A stretch of DNA of 64,000 bases from the NCBI RefSeq assembly GCF_903652925.1, contig NZ_CAHLAR010000014.1:1-64000 (forward strand), in the 5' to 3' direction. Source of the DNA: Achromobacter anxifer. Lineage in GTDB: Bacteria > Pseudomonadota > Gammaproteobacteria > Burkholderiales > Burkholderiaceae_B. The position numbers and the translations under genes are program-made. Of this stretch, positions 18,437-27,161 are shown one piece after another. The notes beneath the pieces are model-generated. The model worked only from the letters and a program-made list of their open reading frames with translations. It searched no databases and was not told the DNA's origin. Each line of letters starts with the position of its first letter. Positions within the stretch are counted from its first letter, which is position 1.

Positions 18437-19924
18437 TTAAGACGAGCAGCTGACTTCCAGGCTGCCCGCCCAATCCGGCGGCAGTCCCGCATAGCGCTCA
18501 TGTCCCGGCAGGACCTCGTAGGGATTGCGCAGCAGCTTCATCAGCGTGTCGATCTCGGTGGCGTCGCCCGATTTGGCCGCCCGGATCGCCTCTTCCGCCA
18601 GATGATTGCGCAGCACGTAAATCGGATTGACGCGGTTCATCCCTTCAGTCACCTCCCGCGCCGGCCTGTCATCCTGCGCATGCCGCGCCACCAGACGGTC
18701 CAACCAGGCGCCCGCAGCCGGACGGTCGATGAACAAGTCTTCGAACATGCCGCGGCGGCCCTCCAGGGCATCGGCCAGGCGCCGCCAGGTCAACGTGAAG
18801 TCGGCCTGGTTGGCGTCCATCAGCTTGAGCAGGTCGTCCAGCAGCGCCTCGTCGTCCGGACGCCATGCGGCCAGGCCCAGCTTGGCCGCCATCCGATCGT
18901 GGAAGGCCCGCGTGAAGACGGCTTCGAATTCATCCAGTACGGCCCGCAAGCCATCCACGTCCTGCACCAGCGCATGCAAGCTGCCGCCCAATCGGTACAG
19001 GTTCCACAGGGCCACGGACGGCTGCCGGTTCCAGGAATAACGCCCTTCCGAATCCGAATGGTTGCAGATGTGGCCCAGGCGGAAACCGTCCATGAAGCCA
19101 TAGGGACCGTAATCCAGCGTCAGGCCCAGGATGGACATGTTGTCGGTATTCATCACGCCGTGGCAAAAGCCGACCGCCTGCCAGTCGGCCATCAGCAGCG
19201 CCGTGCGCCGCGTGACCGCGCGCAGCAGATTTATATAGGGAGCCACGTCGTCGCGGGCCTGTCCCGTTTCCGCGTCCCGGCATTCCGGGTAATAGCGGTC
19301 GATGACGTAGTCCGCCAGCGTCTTCAGCAGATCGGGTTGGCGGCGCGACGACCAATGCTCGAACGAACCGAAGCGCACGAAACTGGGCGACATGCGGGTC
19401 ACGATGGCGGCCGTTTCCACGGTTTCGCGCATGACCGGGTCATCCGATACCACCAAAGCCAGCGCGCGCGTCGTGGGCACACCCAGGCCATGCATGGCCT
19501 CGCTGGCCAGATACTCGCGCACCGACGAGCGCAGCACCGCGCGGCCATCGCCCATGCGTGAATATGGCGTCATGCCGGAACCCTTGAGTTGCAGCTCCCA
19601 GTTTCCTTGCGGCCCCTCGACCTCGCCCAGCAGATGGGCGCGGCCGTCACCCAATTGGCCGGCCCAGACGCCGAATTGGTGGCCGCTGTAGACCGCCGCC
19701 AGGGTATCGCCGCCAGGCAGGGGCTGGGCGCCCGAAAATACGCTCAGGAACTCGGCCGTGGACAGGACGGCAGGGTCCAGGCCGATGAGTTCCGCCGCCT
19801 CGGCATTGGCGTGCAGCAGGCGCGGATTATTCAGCGCCTGAGGCGCGAGCCGGGTATAGAACGGCGCGGGCAAGGCGGCGAAGGAATTGACGACGCGCAG
19901 GTCGGACAGCTTGTGGGCGCTCAT
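18437..19924 (-). CDS. selO: SelO family protein adenylyltransferase (YdiU)
   Basis: 495 residues. A pseudokinase-fold enzyme that transfers AMP from ATP to Ser/Thr/Tyr of target proteins, linked to oxidative-stress responses in the family. The nucleotide-binding segment GSGMTPYSRMGDGRA and the catalytic block HGVMNTDN...DYGPYGF are clear. The protein ends in Cys-Ser-Ser; in eukaryotic SelO this Cys is selenocysteine, and many bacterial members keep Cys there. The start overlaps the DUF2069 gene end by 4 nt, so the two form a transcription unit. Confidence 0.95.
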   Translation of the reverse strand: MSAHKLSDLRVVNSFAALPAPFYTRLAPQALNNPRLLHANAEAAELIGLDPAVLSTAEFLSVFSGAQPLPGGDTLAAVYSGHQFGVWAGQLGDGRAHLLGEVEGPQGNWELQLKGSGMTPYSRMGDGRAVLRSSVREYLASEAMHGLGVPTTRALALVVSDDPVMRETVETAAIVTRMSPSFVRFGSFEHWSSRRQPDLLKTLADYVIDRYYPECRDAETGQARDDVAPYINLLRAVTRRTALLMADWQAVGFCHGVMNTDNMSILGLTLDYGPYGFMDGFRLGHICNHSDSEGRYSWNRQPSVALWNLYRLGGSLHALVQDVDGLRAVLDEFEAVFTRAFHDRMAAKLGLAAWRPDDEALLDDLLKLMDANQADFTLTWRRLADALEGRRGMFEDLFIDRPAAGAWLDRLVARHAQDDRPAREVTEGMNRVNPIYVLRNHLAEEAIRAAKSGDATEIDTLMKLLRNPYEVLPGHERYAGLPPDWAGSLEVSCSS

Positions 19925-20292
19925 GCGCGTTGCCTCCTGGCCGCCCGCTTGGCGGGCCGCACATAGAAAATGGCGCTAAGGAAGAAGATGGCCGACAGCA
20001 GGACCTCGCCCCAGGCCATTGCCACCGACAGCGGCGCCGGATCGGACATGGCACGCACCACGCCCTCCATCAGGTAGAGCAGCGACAGCATGGAGGCCCA
20101 CTGATAGGTATAGAGATTGCCTCGCACGATGCCGCGCAGCGGAAATGCCAGTGGCAGCGCCTTCAGCAGCATCCAGGACCCGCCCGGCCGCACCGGCGCC
20201 ACCACGGTTTCCCAGGTGACGCAAAGCACGATCAGGGCGAACAGCGAAACCGAGGCCAGCAGGCGCAAACGGGGGTTGAGTTCAGGGTTCAT
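19921..20292 (-). CDS. DUF2069 small membrane protein
   Basis: 123 residues with about four hydrophobic helices and a basic C-terminal tail (RPAKRAARRQRA). It matches the DUF2069 pattern of small inner-membrane proteins of beta- and gamma-proteobacteria; its function is not known. The end overlaps the selO start by 4 nt (ATGA-type coupling). The start is only 17 bp from the divergent yihY gene, so each gene's promoter must lie partly inside the other gene. Confidence 0.85.
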   Translation of the reverse strand: MNPELNPRLRLLASVSLFALIVLCVTWETVVAPVRPGGSWMLLKALPLAFPLRGIVRGNLYTYQWASMLSLLYLMEGVVRAMSDPAPLSVAMAWGEVLLSAIFFLSAIFYVRPAKRAARRQRA

Positions 20293-20309
20293 GCTGCTAT
20301 TATCGCCTG

Positions 20310-21623
20310 ATGAATCGCCCCGCCGAGCCCGCCGCCGCTACGCCGGCGGCCCCTGAGTCCTCGACTTCGCGCTCTTCATGGGTCGCGAGGGCCGGACGCG
20401 TCGCACGCTTCACCGCCGAACGCGCCGGCGAAGAGAAACTGCTGCAGGTGGCGTCCAGCCTCACTTTCACGACCGTTCTGGCCATCGTGCCCATGCTGGC
20501 CGTGGTGCTGTCGCTGTTCACCGCCTTTCCGGTGTTCCAGGAATTCCGCGTCGCGCTTGAAGACTTCCTGACCAACAGCCTGATGCCGCCGTCCGTCTCG
20601 GACAACATCATGGAGTACCTGAACCAGTTCGCGCGCCAGGCTTCGCGCCTGACCGCCATCGGCGGCGCATTCCTGCTGGTCACCTCGCTCCTGCTGATCA
20701 TGACGATCGACAAGGCCTTCAACGACATCTGGCACGTCACGCGCCAGCGCCCTCTGCGGCAGCGCGCGCTGGTCTATTGGGCCATCATTACCCTGGGGCC
20801 GGTGGTGGCGGGCGCCAGCCTGTGGGCGACGTCGTTCGTGGCCCGCGAATCGCTCGGGCTGGTGCGGGACGTGCCGGAAATCGTCAGCGTCGCGATTTCG
20901 TTCATCCCGCTGGTGCTGACCGCCCTGGGCTTCGCCGCGCTGTTCGTCATGGTCCCGAACCGCGAGGTCCTCTGGCGCGACGCGCTGGTCGGCGGCTGCG
21001 TGACGGCGATCGTGCTGGAAATCATGAAATCGGGATTCGCCTACTACCTGACCCGGTTCCCGACCTACACCATCATCTACGGCGCCTTCGCCACGCTGCC
21101 GATCTTCCTGCTCTGGATCTACCTGTCGTGGCTGGCCGTATTGCTGGGAGCCACCCTGGCGTCCAGCGCGCCGCTGATCCGCCTGGGCCGCTGGGAAATC
21201 AACCGCTACCCCGGCGCGCCCTTCGTGGACGCCGTGGACGCCCTGCGCGCCTTGCGCAAGGCGCAGGCCGCCAATCTGCCGGGCTTGCCCGCCAATATCC
21301 TGGCCGCGCATTTGCGCCTGCACCAGGACGAACTGAACCAGGTGCTGGAAACCCTGGCCGAAATGGGGCTGGCGACGCGCAGCCCTGAAGGCCTGTGGGT
21401 ATTGACCTGCGACGCCCGCAACACGTCGATGGGGCCCGTGGTGGACCATTTTCTGCTGGACCGCGGCCAGCCCAGGGTTCGCAATGACCCGGAAATACTG
21501 CGGGTCGCCTCGGCCGTGATTTCCCAGCAAAATGCGCCCACGCTGGAAGAACTCTGCGGAGAAGCGCAAAATACCGAAAATGGAATCGCTCCGGTGCTGC
21601 AACTGGAAGCGAAAAAGAATTAG
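20310..21623 (+). CDS. YihY/BrkB family inner-membrane protein
   Basis: 437 residues. Six or so TM helices (about residues 55-300) form the YihY/virulence-factor BrkB domain, with the conserved start SLTFTTVLAIVPMLAV. A cytoplasmic winged-helix-like C-terminal part (about 315-437) is typical of longer beta-proteobacterial members. BrkB was named for serum resistance in Bordetella pertussis, and the family was once misannotated as RNase BN. The actual role, possibly transport, is not settled. It is probably cotranscribed with the CBS gene 38 nt downstream. Confidence 0.92.
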   Translation: MNRPAEPAAATPAAPESSTSRSSWVARAGRVARFTAERAGEEKLLQVASSLTFTTVLAIVPMLAVVLSLFTAFPVFQEFRVALEDFLTNSLMPPSVSDNIMEYLNQFARQASRLTAIGGAFLLVTSLLLIMTIDKAFNDIWHVTRQRPLRQRALVYWAIITLGPVVAGASLWATSFVARESLGLVRDVPEIVSVAISFIPLVLTALGFAALFVMVPNREVLWRDALVGGCVTAIVLEIMKSGFAYYLTRFPTYTIIYGAFATLPIFLLWIYLSWLAVLLGATLASSAPLIRLGRWEINRYPGAPFVDAVDALRALRKAQAANLPGLPANILAAHLRLHQDELNQVLETLAEMGLATRSPEGLWVLTCDARNTSMGPVVDHFLLDRGQPRVRNDPEILRVASAVISQQNAPTLEELCGEAQNTENGIAPVLQLEAKKN

Positions 21624-21661
21624 CAAATAGCATCAGGGCGTAATCCGCCCAGGAGGAACCG

Positions 21662-22120
21662 ATGTTGAAGGTCAGCGAGATTTTGCGCGTCAAGGGCGAT
21701 ACGCTCTATACGGCGTCGCCCGACATGCCTGTGTCCCAGGCCGTGCAAACAATGAGCGAGCAGGACATAGGCTCGCTGGTGATCATGGAATTCGGGACGC
21801 TGACCGGCATGCTCACGTTCCGCGAGATCATCCGCCATATGCATGCGCACGGCGGCGCCGGTGAAACCACCATCCGCTCCATCATGGACGACGCCCCGGT
21901 CAGCGTGTCGCCCAACACCAGCGCCGACGAAGTGCAACGCCTGATGCTCGAAAAGCATGCGCGCTACATTCCGGTCATGGACGGCCCCACCCTGATGGGC
22001 GTCATTTCGTTCTACGACATGGCCCAGGCCATCGTGGCGGCCCAGCAGTTCGAGAACAACATGCTGAAGGCCTACATCCGCGACTGGCCGACGGAAAGCG
22101 CCGAACCGGCCAAGTCCTGA
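21662..22120 (+). CDS. Tandem CBS domain protein
   Basis: 152 residues that are almost only a pair of CBS domains (about 8-65 and 72-130). Such Bateman modules bind adenosine nucleotides and usually regulate a partner. The second CBS shows the usual RYIPVMDG...GVISFYDM segment. A very good AGGAGG ribosome site lies 7 nt before the ATG. No enzymatic domain is present. The partner cannot be told from sequence; the yihY gene just upstream is the nearest candidate. Confidence 0.92.
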   Translation: MLKVSEILRVKGDTLYTASPDMPVSQAVQTMSEQDIGSLVIMEFGTLTGMLTFREIIRHMHAHGGAGETTIRSIMDDAPVSVSPNTSADEVQRLMLEKHARYIPVMDGPTLMGVISFYDMAQAIVAAQQFENNMLKAYIRDWPTESAEPAKS

Positions 22121-22125
22121 AACAC

Positions 22126-22148
22126 GAAGGCCGGCATCGCCGGCCTTC
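22126..22148. terminator. Shared hairpin between convergent CBS gene and dusA
   Basis: A perfect 10-bp stem (GAAGGCCGGC / GCCGGCCTTC) with a 3-nt loop lies in the 30 nt between the two convergent stop codons. Its symmetry suits a bidirectional terminator, though T-runs are short. Confidence 0.7.
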
Positions 22149-22150
22149 CG

Positions 22151-23167
22151 TCACACCCCCGCCGGCGCCGCTTCGATCGCGGCGCCGCGCACATCGGGCG
22201 CATGCCGCTGGCTGCGCCAGGCATCGTAGATCAGCTCAGGGTTGTTCGCGGCCAGCAAGGTCGGGTCGGACAACATGCGGCGCCAGCGGCGCGCGCCGGA
22301 CTGGCCGTTCACCAACCCCAGCATGGGCCGGGTCATCACCCGCAAGGGCACGCCCCGGGCGACCTGCCGCGTGGCGTATTCCATCATGGCGTCCACGACC
22401 TGCGCGTCGCTGGGCAGCCGCACCGACGGCCAAAGCTGCATAGACACCTCGGACAGCACCCGCGGCGTATGCCATGCGGCGCGTCCCAGCATGACGCCAT
22501 CGAAGTCTCCCGCGGCGAGCACGGATTGTTCGGCATCGGCCAGACCTCCATTGAGCACGAAGGTGCAATCCGGGAAATCGCGCTTGAGTTGCCGGACCAC
22601 GTCGTAGCGCAGGGGTGGAATCTCGCGATTGTCCTTGGGCGTGAGGCCCTTGAGCACCGCGTTGCGGGCGTGGGCGATGAACACGCGACAGCCCGTGTCG
22701 TAGACCTTGCCCACGAAATCCCGCACAAAATCATAGGACTCGTCGTAGTCCAGCCCCAGCCGATGCTTGACGGTGACCGGAATATCCACGGCGTCCTGCA
22801 TGGCCTTCACGCAATCGGCCACCAGGGCGGGCTCAGCCATCAGGCAGGCGCCGAAAGCGCCCTTCTGCACCCGCTCCGACGGACATCCGCAATTCAGGTT
22901 GATTTCATCGTAGCCCCATTTCCGGCCCAGCCGGGCAGAGTGCGCCAGCGCGTCGGGCTCGCTGCCGCCCAATTGCAGGGCCACGGGATGCTCGGCCTCG
23001 TCAAAGTCCAGGTGGCGCTCGACATTGCCGTGCAGCAAGGCGCCAGTGGTGATCATTTCCGTGTACAGGCGCGCACGCGGCGCCAGCAGCCGGTGGAAAT
23101 AGCGGCAATGACGGTCAGTCACATCAATCATCGGGGCGACGCATAGCCGCCAGTCGGGGGAGTCCAA
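22151..23167 (-). CDS. dusA: tRNA-dihydrouridine(20/20a) synthase DusA
   Basis: 338 residues. A FMN-dependent TIM-barrel enzyme that reduces uridine 20/20a in the tRNA D-loop. The N-terminal VAPMIDVTDRHCR motif and the catalytic segment NCGCPSERVQ (catalytic Cys95, second Cys of the motif) identify the DusA class rather than DusB/C. It ends convergent to the CBS gene across a shared hairpin. It is divergent from thrB, with a gap of about 185 bp that holds both promoters. Confidence 0.96.
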   Translation of the reverse strand: MDSPDWRLCVAPMIDVTDRHCRYFHRLLAPRARLYTEMITTGALLHGNVERHLDFDEAEHPVALQLGGSEPDALAHSARLGRKWGYDEINLNCGCPSERVQKGAFGACLMAEPALVADCVKAMQDAVDIPVTVKHRLGLDYDESYDFVRDFVGKVYDTGCRVFIAHARNAVLKGLTPKDNREIPPLRYDVVRQLKRDFPDCTFVLNGGLADAEQSVLAAGDFDGVMLGRAAWHTPRVLSEVSMQLWPSVRLPSDAQVVDAMMEYATRQVARGVPLRVMTRPMLGLVNGQSGARRWRRMLSDPTLLAANNPELIYDAWRSQRHAPDVRGAAIEAAPAGV

Positions 23168-23352
23168 GAATCACTCTACAAAACAAGGGGATGCGGTATT
23201 TTACGGTGCTTGGCGGCATTATGCCCGGCAGGCGGAACCGTCCGTATTCTCGGACCGCGGGCGAACCCGTCCGCCATGTGGTCTAAAATTGCGCCGCCAC
23301 AGCCGCTACAGGCATGTCCGAGCGTCCGTTAACCCTTCACTCCCGCATATCA

Positions 23353-24321
23353 ATGGCCGTATTCACCCCTGTATCCGACGACGACGCTCGCGCCCTCCTG
23401 GCGCATTTCGATCTCGGCGAGTTCGTCTCGCTCCGGGGAATTACGGCGGGTATCGAAAACACCAACTACTTTCTCTACACGACCCGTGGCGAGTATGTGT
23501 TGACGTTGTTCGAGGTGCTGACGCAGGCCCAGCTGCCGTTCTACATCGAACTGATGTACCACCTGGCCGAGCGCGGCATTCCCGTGCCTCGCCCCCAGAC
23601 TTTGCGCGACGGCACCCGCCTGACGACCCTGCACGGCAAGCCCTGCGCCATCGTTTCGCGCCTGCCCGGCGGCTACGAACCGGCGCCCGGCGCGGCGCAT
23701 TGCGCCTTGGCCGGCGCCACGCTGGCCCGAGCCCATCTGGCGGCGCGCGATTTCCCGCTGCACCAGCCCAATCTGCGCGGGCTATCGTGGTGGCTGGAAA
23801 CGGCTCCCAAGGTCATGCCCTTCCTGGAGCCGGCTCAGGCCCAGCTGCTTTCGTCCGAACTGGCCTCGCAACAGGCCGCCGCGGCCACCCCAGCGTGGCA
23901 AGCGCTGCAGACGGGCCCGGCCCACTGCGACCTGTTCCGCGACAACGTCCTGTTTGCCGGCACCTTCGAGGATCCGCTCATGGGCGGCATCATCGACTTC
24001 TACTTCGCGGGTTGCGACACCTGGCTGTTCGACGTGGCGGTCAGCGTCAACGACTGGTGCATCGAGCGCGACACCGGCGAATTCATACCCGAACTGGTCG
24101 AGTCCTGGCTGTCGGCCTACGCGGCCGTGCGCCCCTTCACCGACGCGGAACGCGAGGTCTGGCCGCTGATGCTGCGCGCCGCCGCGCTGCGCTTCTGGAT
24201 CTCGCGCCTGTACGACTTTTTCCTGCCTCGGCCGGCGCAAACCCTCAAGCCGCACGATCCCCGGCACTTCGAAAGAGTGTTGCAAGCGCGCCACCGCCCC
24301 GGTCTGCCCATATTGCCGTAA
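23353..24321 (+). CDS. thrB: Homoserine kinase (APH-fold ThrB)
   Basis: 322 residues from the ATG at 23353, chosen because family members start (M)SVFTPV; an in-frame ATG at 23314 lacks family support. The enzyme phosphorylates homoserine in threonine synthesis. It belongs to the aminoglycoside-phosphotransferase fold, not the GHMP ThrB of enterics. The catalytic loop HCDLFRDN and the metal-binding IIDFYFAG are visible. The nearby genes are not from the threonine pathway; the BPSS1780 gene follows at 66 nt. Confidence 0.93.
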   Translation: MAVFTPVSDDDARALLAHFDLGEFVSLRGITAGIENTNYFLYTTRGEYVLTLFEVLTQAQLPFYIELMYHLAERGIPVPRPQTLRDGTRLTTLHGKPCAIVSRLPGGYEPAPGAAHCALAGATLARAHLAARDFPLHQPNLRGLSWWLETAPKVMPFLEPAQAQLLSSELASQQAAAATPAWQALQTGPAHCDLFRDNVLFAGTFEDPLMGGIIDFYFAGCDTWLFDVAVSVNDWCIERDTGEFIPELVESWLSAYAAVRPFTDAEREVWPLMLRAAALRFWISRLYDFFLPRPAQTLKPHDPRHFERVLQARHRPGLPILP

Positions 24322-24387
24322 CGGTTGTGCCCCCCATAATGGGCATAGCGCGTCCCTTTTTGAGAGATCCCTCCCCCTTTTAGAGCC

Positions 24388-25191
24388 ATGCAAGCAGCAT
24401 TCCTACCCGCGACATCCGGCTGGCAATGGGTCCGAGACGGCTTCCGTCTGTTCCGCAAGCAACCTCTGGCCATGTTCACCTGGGCCATGGCCATCAGCCT
24501 CCTGGTCATCTTCGCCACCGCGACGCCGCCGATCGGACCTATTCTGGTCGTGGCGCTGATGCCCATCATCACTCTGATGACACTATCGGCATGCAAGCAT
24601 GTCGAAGCGGACCGCGTCATGCTGCCCTCGATGTGGGCCAAGCCGCTCAAGCAGCCCGGCGTCTTCAGGAAGCTGTTCCTGATGGGCCTGCTGTACGCGG
24701 CGCTCTGCATCGTGACGGGCCTGGTCATCTTCCTGCCATTCACCGATGCAATGGCCGAGGGCATGCGCATTGCCTCGGTGGAAAAGACCATGGAGCCCAT
24801 CCTGTCCGCGATGGCCGTTCCGCTAACGCTGTTCGCCATCGTGTACGTCGTGATCGCGGCGCTGTTCTGGCATGCGCCCGTGCTCGTCGCCTGGCACGGC
24901 CTGCGCCTGGTCCAGGCGCTGTTTTTCTCGGGCATCGCCTGCTGGCGCAACAAGCTGCCCTTCCTGGTCTATGGCGCCACCTGGGTGCTGGTGTTTCTGT
25001 TCATCGATCTCTGCGCCGGCCTGCTGGTCGCCATCGGCCTGTCGCCGCAACTGGCCGGCACGCTGCAGATTCCGTTCAATATCGCCGCCGGCGGCGTGTT
25101 GTACTGCAGCTTCTATCCAGCCTATACCTCCGTGTTCGGCATCGAGAACACCGGCGCGCATCTCGACAACGGCAACGGCACGCACGCATAA
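24388..25191 (+). CDS. BPSS1780 family membrane protein
   Basis: 267 residues with about six hydrophobic helices and the WQWVRDGFRLFRKQP start typical of this uncharacterised beta-proteobacterial family. Its function is unknown. Upstream is thrB at 66 nt. Its last 369 bp are antisense to an open DUF192 frame on the other strand, although only the final 30 codons or so overlap the recognisable part of that domain. A longer N-terminus is not supported. Confidence 0.85.
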   Translation: MQAAFLPATSGWQWVRDGFRLFRKQPLAMFTWAMAISLLVIFATATPPIGPILVVALMPIITLMTLSACKHVEADRVMLPSMWAKPLKQPGVFRKLFLMGLLYAALCIVTGLVIFLPFTDAMAEGMRIASVEKTMEPILSAMAVPLTLFAIVYVVIAALFWHAPVLVAWHGLRLVQALFFSGIACWRNKLPFLVYGATWVLVFLFIDLCAGLLVAIGLSPQLAGTLQIPFNIAAGGVLYCSFYPAYTSVFGIENTGAHLDNGNGTHA

Positions 25192-25431
25192 CGCCACGCG
25201 GCAGGGCGCAAGCGCCCTGCGCACCGCCACCACCCTACCCTGCCGCGACACGAACGCCACGTCGATGGCGTGACGCATGCCGAAGGTGTGCACCGCACAG
25301 CAGGACATCAGCAGGATGCCGGACCGCGGTCCCGGCGGCCTACGCCCCAGCAAGCCACGCATCCGGCCCTGCCAGCTCGCCACCTTGAGCAGCCGGACCC
25401 GGTTGCGCGGCAATGGCTGGCGGCTGCTCAC
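24823..25431 (-). CDS. DUF192 family protein at the end of the Tad operon
   Basis: GTG start in a GTGA overlap with the tadC stop, so it is probably translated by coupling. The DUF192 core is recognisable over about residues 10-110: RMRGLLGRR, then VHTFGMRHAIDVAFV, then a weaker VVEMRAG segment. Family members are usually about 110-150 residues and often carry a signal sequence, which is not seen here. The frame stays open for 202 codons, running antisense into the BPSS1780 gene; the part after residue 110 or so has no family support. The true end may therefore be a by-product of high-GC antisense sequence. The role is unknown; DUF192 genes recur beside Tad pilus loci. Confidence 0.65.
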   Translation of the reverse strand: MSSRQPLPRNRVRLLKVASWQGRMRGLLGRRPPGPRSGILLMSCCAVHTFGMRHAIDVAFVSRQGRVVAVRRALAPCRVALCVRAVAVVEMRAGVLDAEHGGIGWIEAAVQHAAGGDIERNLQRAGQLRRQADGDQQAGAEIDEQKHQHPGGAIDQEGQLVAPAGDAREKQRLDQAQAVPGDEHGRMPEQRRDHDVHDGEQR

Positions 25432-26300
25432 TGCACGCTCTGCAACAGTTGCACGGTTATCGGAAACGCCAGCACGATGAACGTGCAGGGAAAAATGCAG
25501 CCGATCAGCGGCAACAACATCTTCACCGGAGCCTGCATCGCCAATTGTTCCGCGCGCGTATGGCGATCACTGCGGCTCTGCGCCGCCTGCGCGCGCAGCA
25601 CCGGTCCCAAGCTTATTCCCAGCGCCTCGGCCTGCGCCAGGGCCGCCGCCCAGTTGCGGGCCAGCGGGCTATTGCTGCGTTCCGCCAGGGCCTTGATTGC
25701 CGCGGTTCTGGATACGCCCGCCCGCATCTCCGCCAACGCGTCGGCCAGCGCGTCGCGCAAGGCTCCGGCCGGCCCGCTCTGCGCCGCCATCTGCAACGCC
25801 CCCTGCACGCTGAGCCCCGCTTCCACGCACAGCGTCATCATGTCGAACACGAATGGCAGGTCACGTTCGATATCGCGGCGCCGCTTGAGGCCCAAGCCCC
25901 GCAGCCAGAGCCCCGGCGCGGCGCCTCCAGCCAGGGCAGACGCAGCCGCCCAAGGCATCCACCCCCAGAGCTGTGCCTGCGCCAGCACGATGGCCGCGGC
26001 CGCCGTCAATCCGGCCGCGGCAACCGCGGCGCTCCAGCACAGCGCCGCGACATGCGCATAGCCGATGCCTGCGGGCAATGCCGCCCGTTCGATCGCGCGA
26101 GTCAGCCGGACTCGCCAGCGCCAGGAACACAAGGGCCCCGCCAAGGGCGCGACCGCCGCAACCCAGTGCCAGGCCACCCGCCACCACCACGGCAATGCAG
26201 AGGACGCCCCCTCTCCGTCCAGCAACAAGGGCTTCAGGAGCACCCACGCCAACCAGCCCGCTACCAATGCAGCCGTCAACAGACCCAGGTACAACCACAT
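25428..26300 (-). CDS. tadC: TadC-like type II secretion F domain protein
   Basis: 290 residues: two N-terminal hydrophobic segments, a cytoplasmic T2SS-F domain (about 130-250) with the characteristic DLPFVFDMMTLCVEAGLS stretch, and a C-terminal TM. With TadB it should form the inner-membrane platform on which the TadA ATPase acts in Flp pilus assembly. It lies 15 nt after tadB and overlaps the DUF192 start by 4 nt. Confidence 0.9.
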   Translation of the reverse strand: MWLYLGLLTAALVAGWLAWVLLKPLLLDGEGASSALPWWWRVAWHWVAAVAPLAGPLCSWRWRVRLTRAIERAALPAGIGYAHVAALCWSAAVAAAGLTAAAAIVLAQAQLWGWMPWAAASALAGGAAPGLWLRGLGLKRRRDIERDLPFVFDMMTLCVEAGLSVQGALQMAAQSGPAGALRDALADALAEMRAGVSRTAAIKALAERSNSPLARNWAAALAQAEALGISLGPVLRAQAAQSRSDRHTRAEQLAMQAPVKMLLPLIGCIFPCTFIVLAFPITVQLLQSVQ

Positions 26301-26315
26301 CGCTCTCCTCCCCCT

Positions 26316-27161
26316 TCAGATCTCGATCCTGATGATGCGCCGGATCAGCAGCATGCCTGCCGTTTCCAGCACCGCCACAATAGCCAGCACGCCCCACCCC
26401 ACCGGGGTATGCCACAGCAGGCCCATGATTTCCGGCTCCAGGCGATCCAGCACGGCGAGCAGTAACAGGGGCAAAGCCCCGACGATCCAGGCTTGCAGGC
26501 GTCCCTGGGAGGTCAGCGCCAGCAGCTTGGCCTGCAATTGCAGGCGCGCACGCAGGGTCTGGGCGATGCTCTCCAGCGCCTCCGCCAGGTTGCCGCCAGT
26601 CTGCGACGCGATGCGGATGGCCGCCACGACGAGAGCAGTCGAATCAGCCGGCATCCGGCCGCGCAGGTTTTCGAGCGCGGCATCCCATGGCACTCCCATG
26701 CGCTGTTCACGCAGCATCAAGCCAAACTCCTGAGCCAGCGGCGCGTCGCTCTGCTCGACGACATTGCGCAGGCCCGTCGCCAGCGCCGCGCCAGCACGCA
26801 AAGCGGAGGCGAGCATCAACAACGCCATCGGCAATTGCTGTTCAAACCGGCGCGCGCGCCTGCGCCGCAAGGCGTTCACAAGCGCACGGGGCATGCGCAA
26901 GGCGAACGCTGCGGCCATCGCCGCCACGACGCCACTCCTTGTGACCGTGAAAGCCAGCAAAGCCGCCAGCGCGGCGCATGCCACCGCGCCCGCCCACAAC
27001 TGAGCCGGGTCGATGAACAGGAACACCTCGCTCAAGCGCAGGCCCGCATCATGGGTGTAGACCTCACGGTAACGGCGCAGCGCAGGCGCAAACCAGCTCT
27101 GGGCGCGCCAGGCCAGCAACAGCACGCAGATCATGGCGCCTCCCGCCGCAAGCCAGATCAT
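26316..27161 (-). CDS. tadB: TadB-like type II secretion F domain protein
   Basis: 281 residues from the ATG at 27161, chosen because it overlaps the tadA stop as ATGA; the open frame continues 41 codons upstream inside tadA without support. It has an N-terminal TM, further hydrophobic segments near residues 75-110, a T2SS-F domain (about 125-245) and a C-terminal TM. It is the inner-membrane partner of TadC in the Tad platform. Length and layout are normal for the family. Confidence 0.9.
   Translation of the reverse strand: MIWLAAGGAMICVLLLAWRAQSWFAPALRRYREVYTHDAGLRLSEVFLFIDPAQLWAGAVACAALAALLAFTVTRSGVVAAMAAAFALRMPRALVNALRRRRARRFEQQLPMALLMLASALRAGAALATGLRNVVEQSDAPLAQEFGLMLREQRMGVPWDAALENLRGRMPADSTALVVAAIRIASQTGGNLAEALESIAQTLRARLQLQAKLLALTSQGRLQAWIVGALPLLLLAVLDRLEPEIMGLLWHTPVGWGVLAIVAVLETAGMLLIRRIIRIEI

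Noticed and set aside
18246-18473. A 75-codon minus-strand frame between selO and the response regulator
   Set aside because: It begins inside selO, lacks a ribosome site and resembles nothing known.
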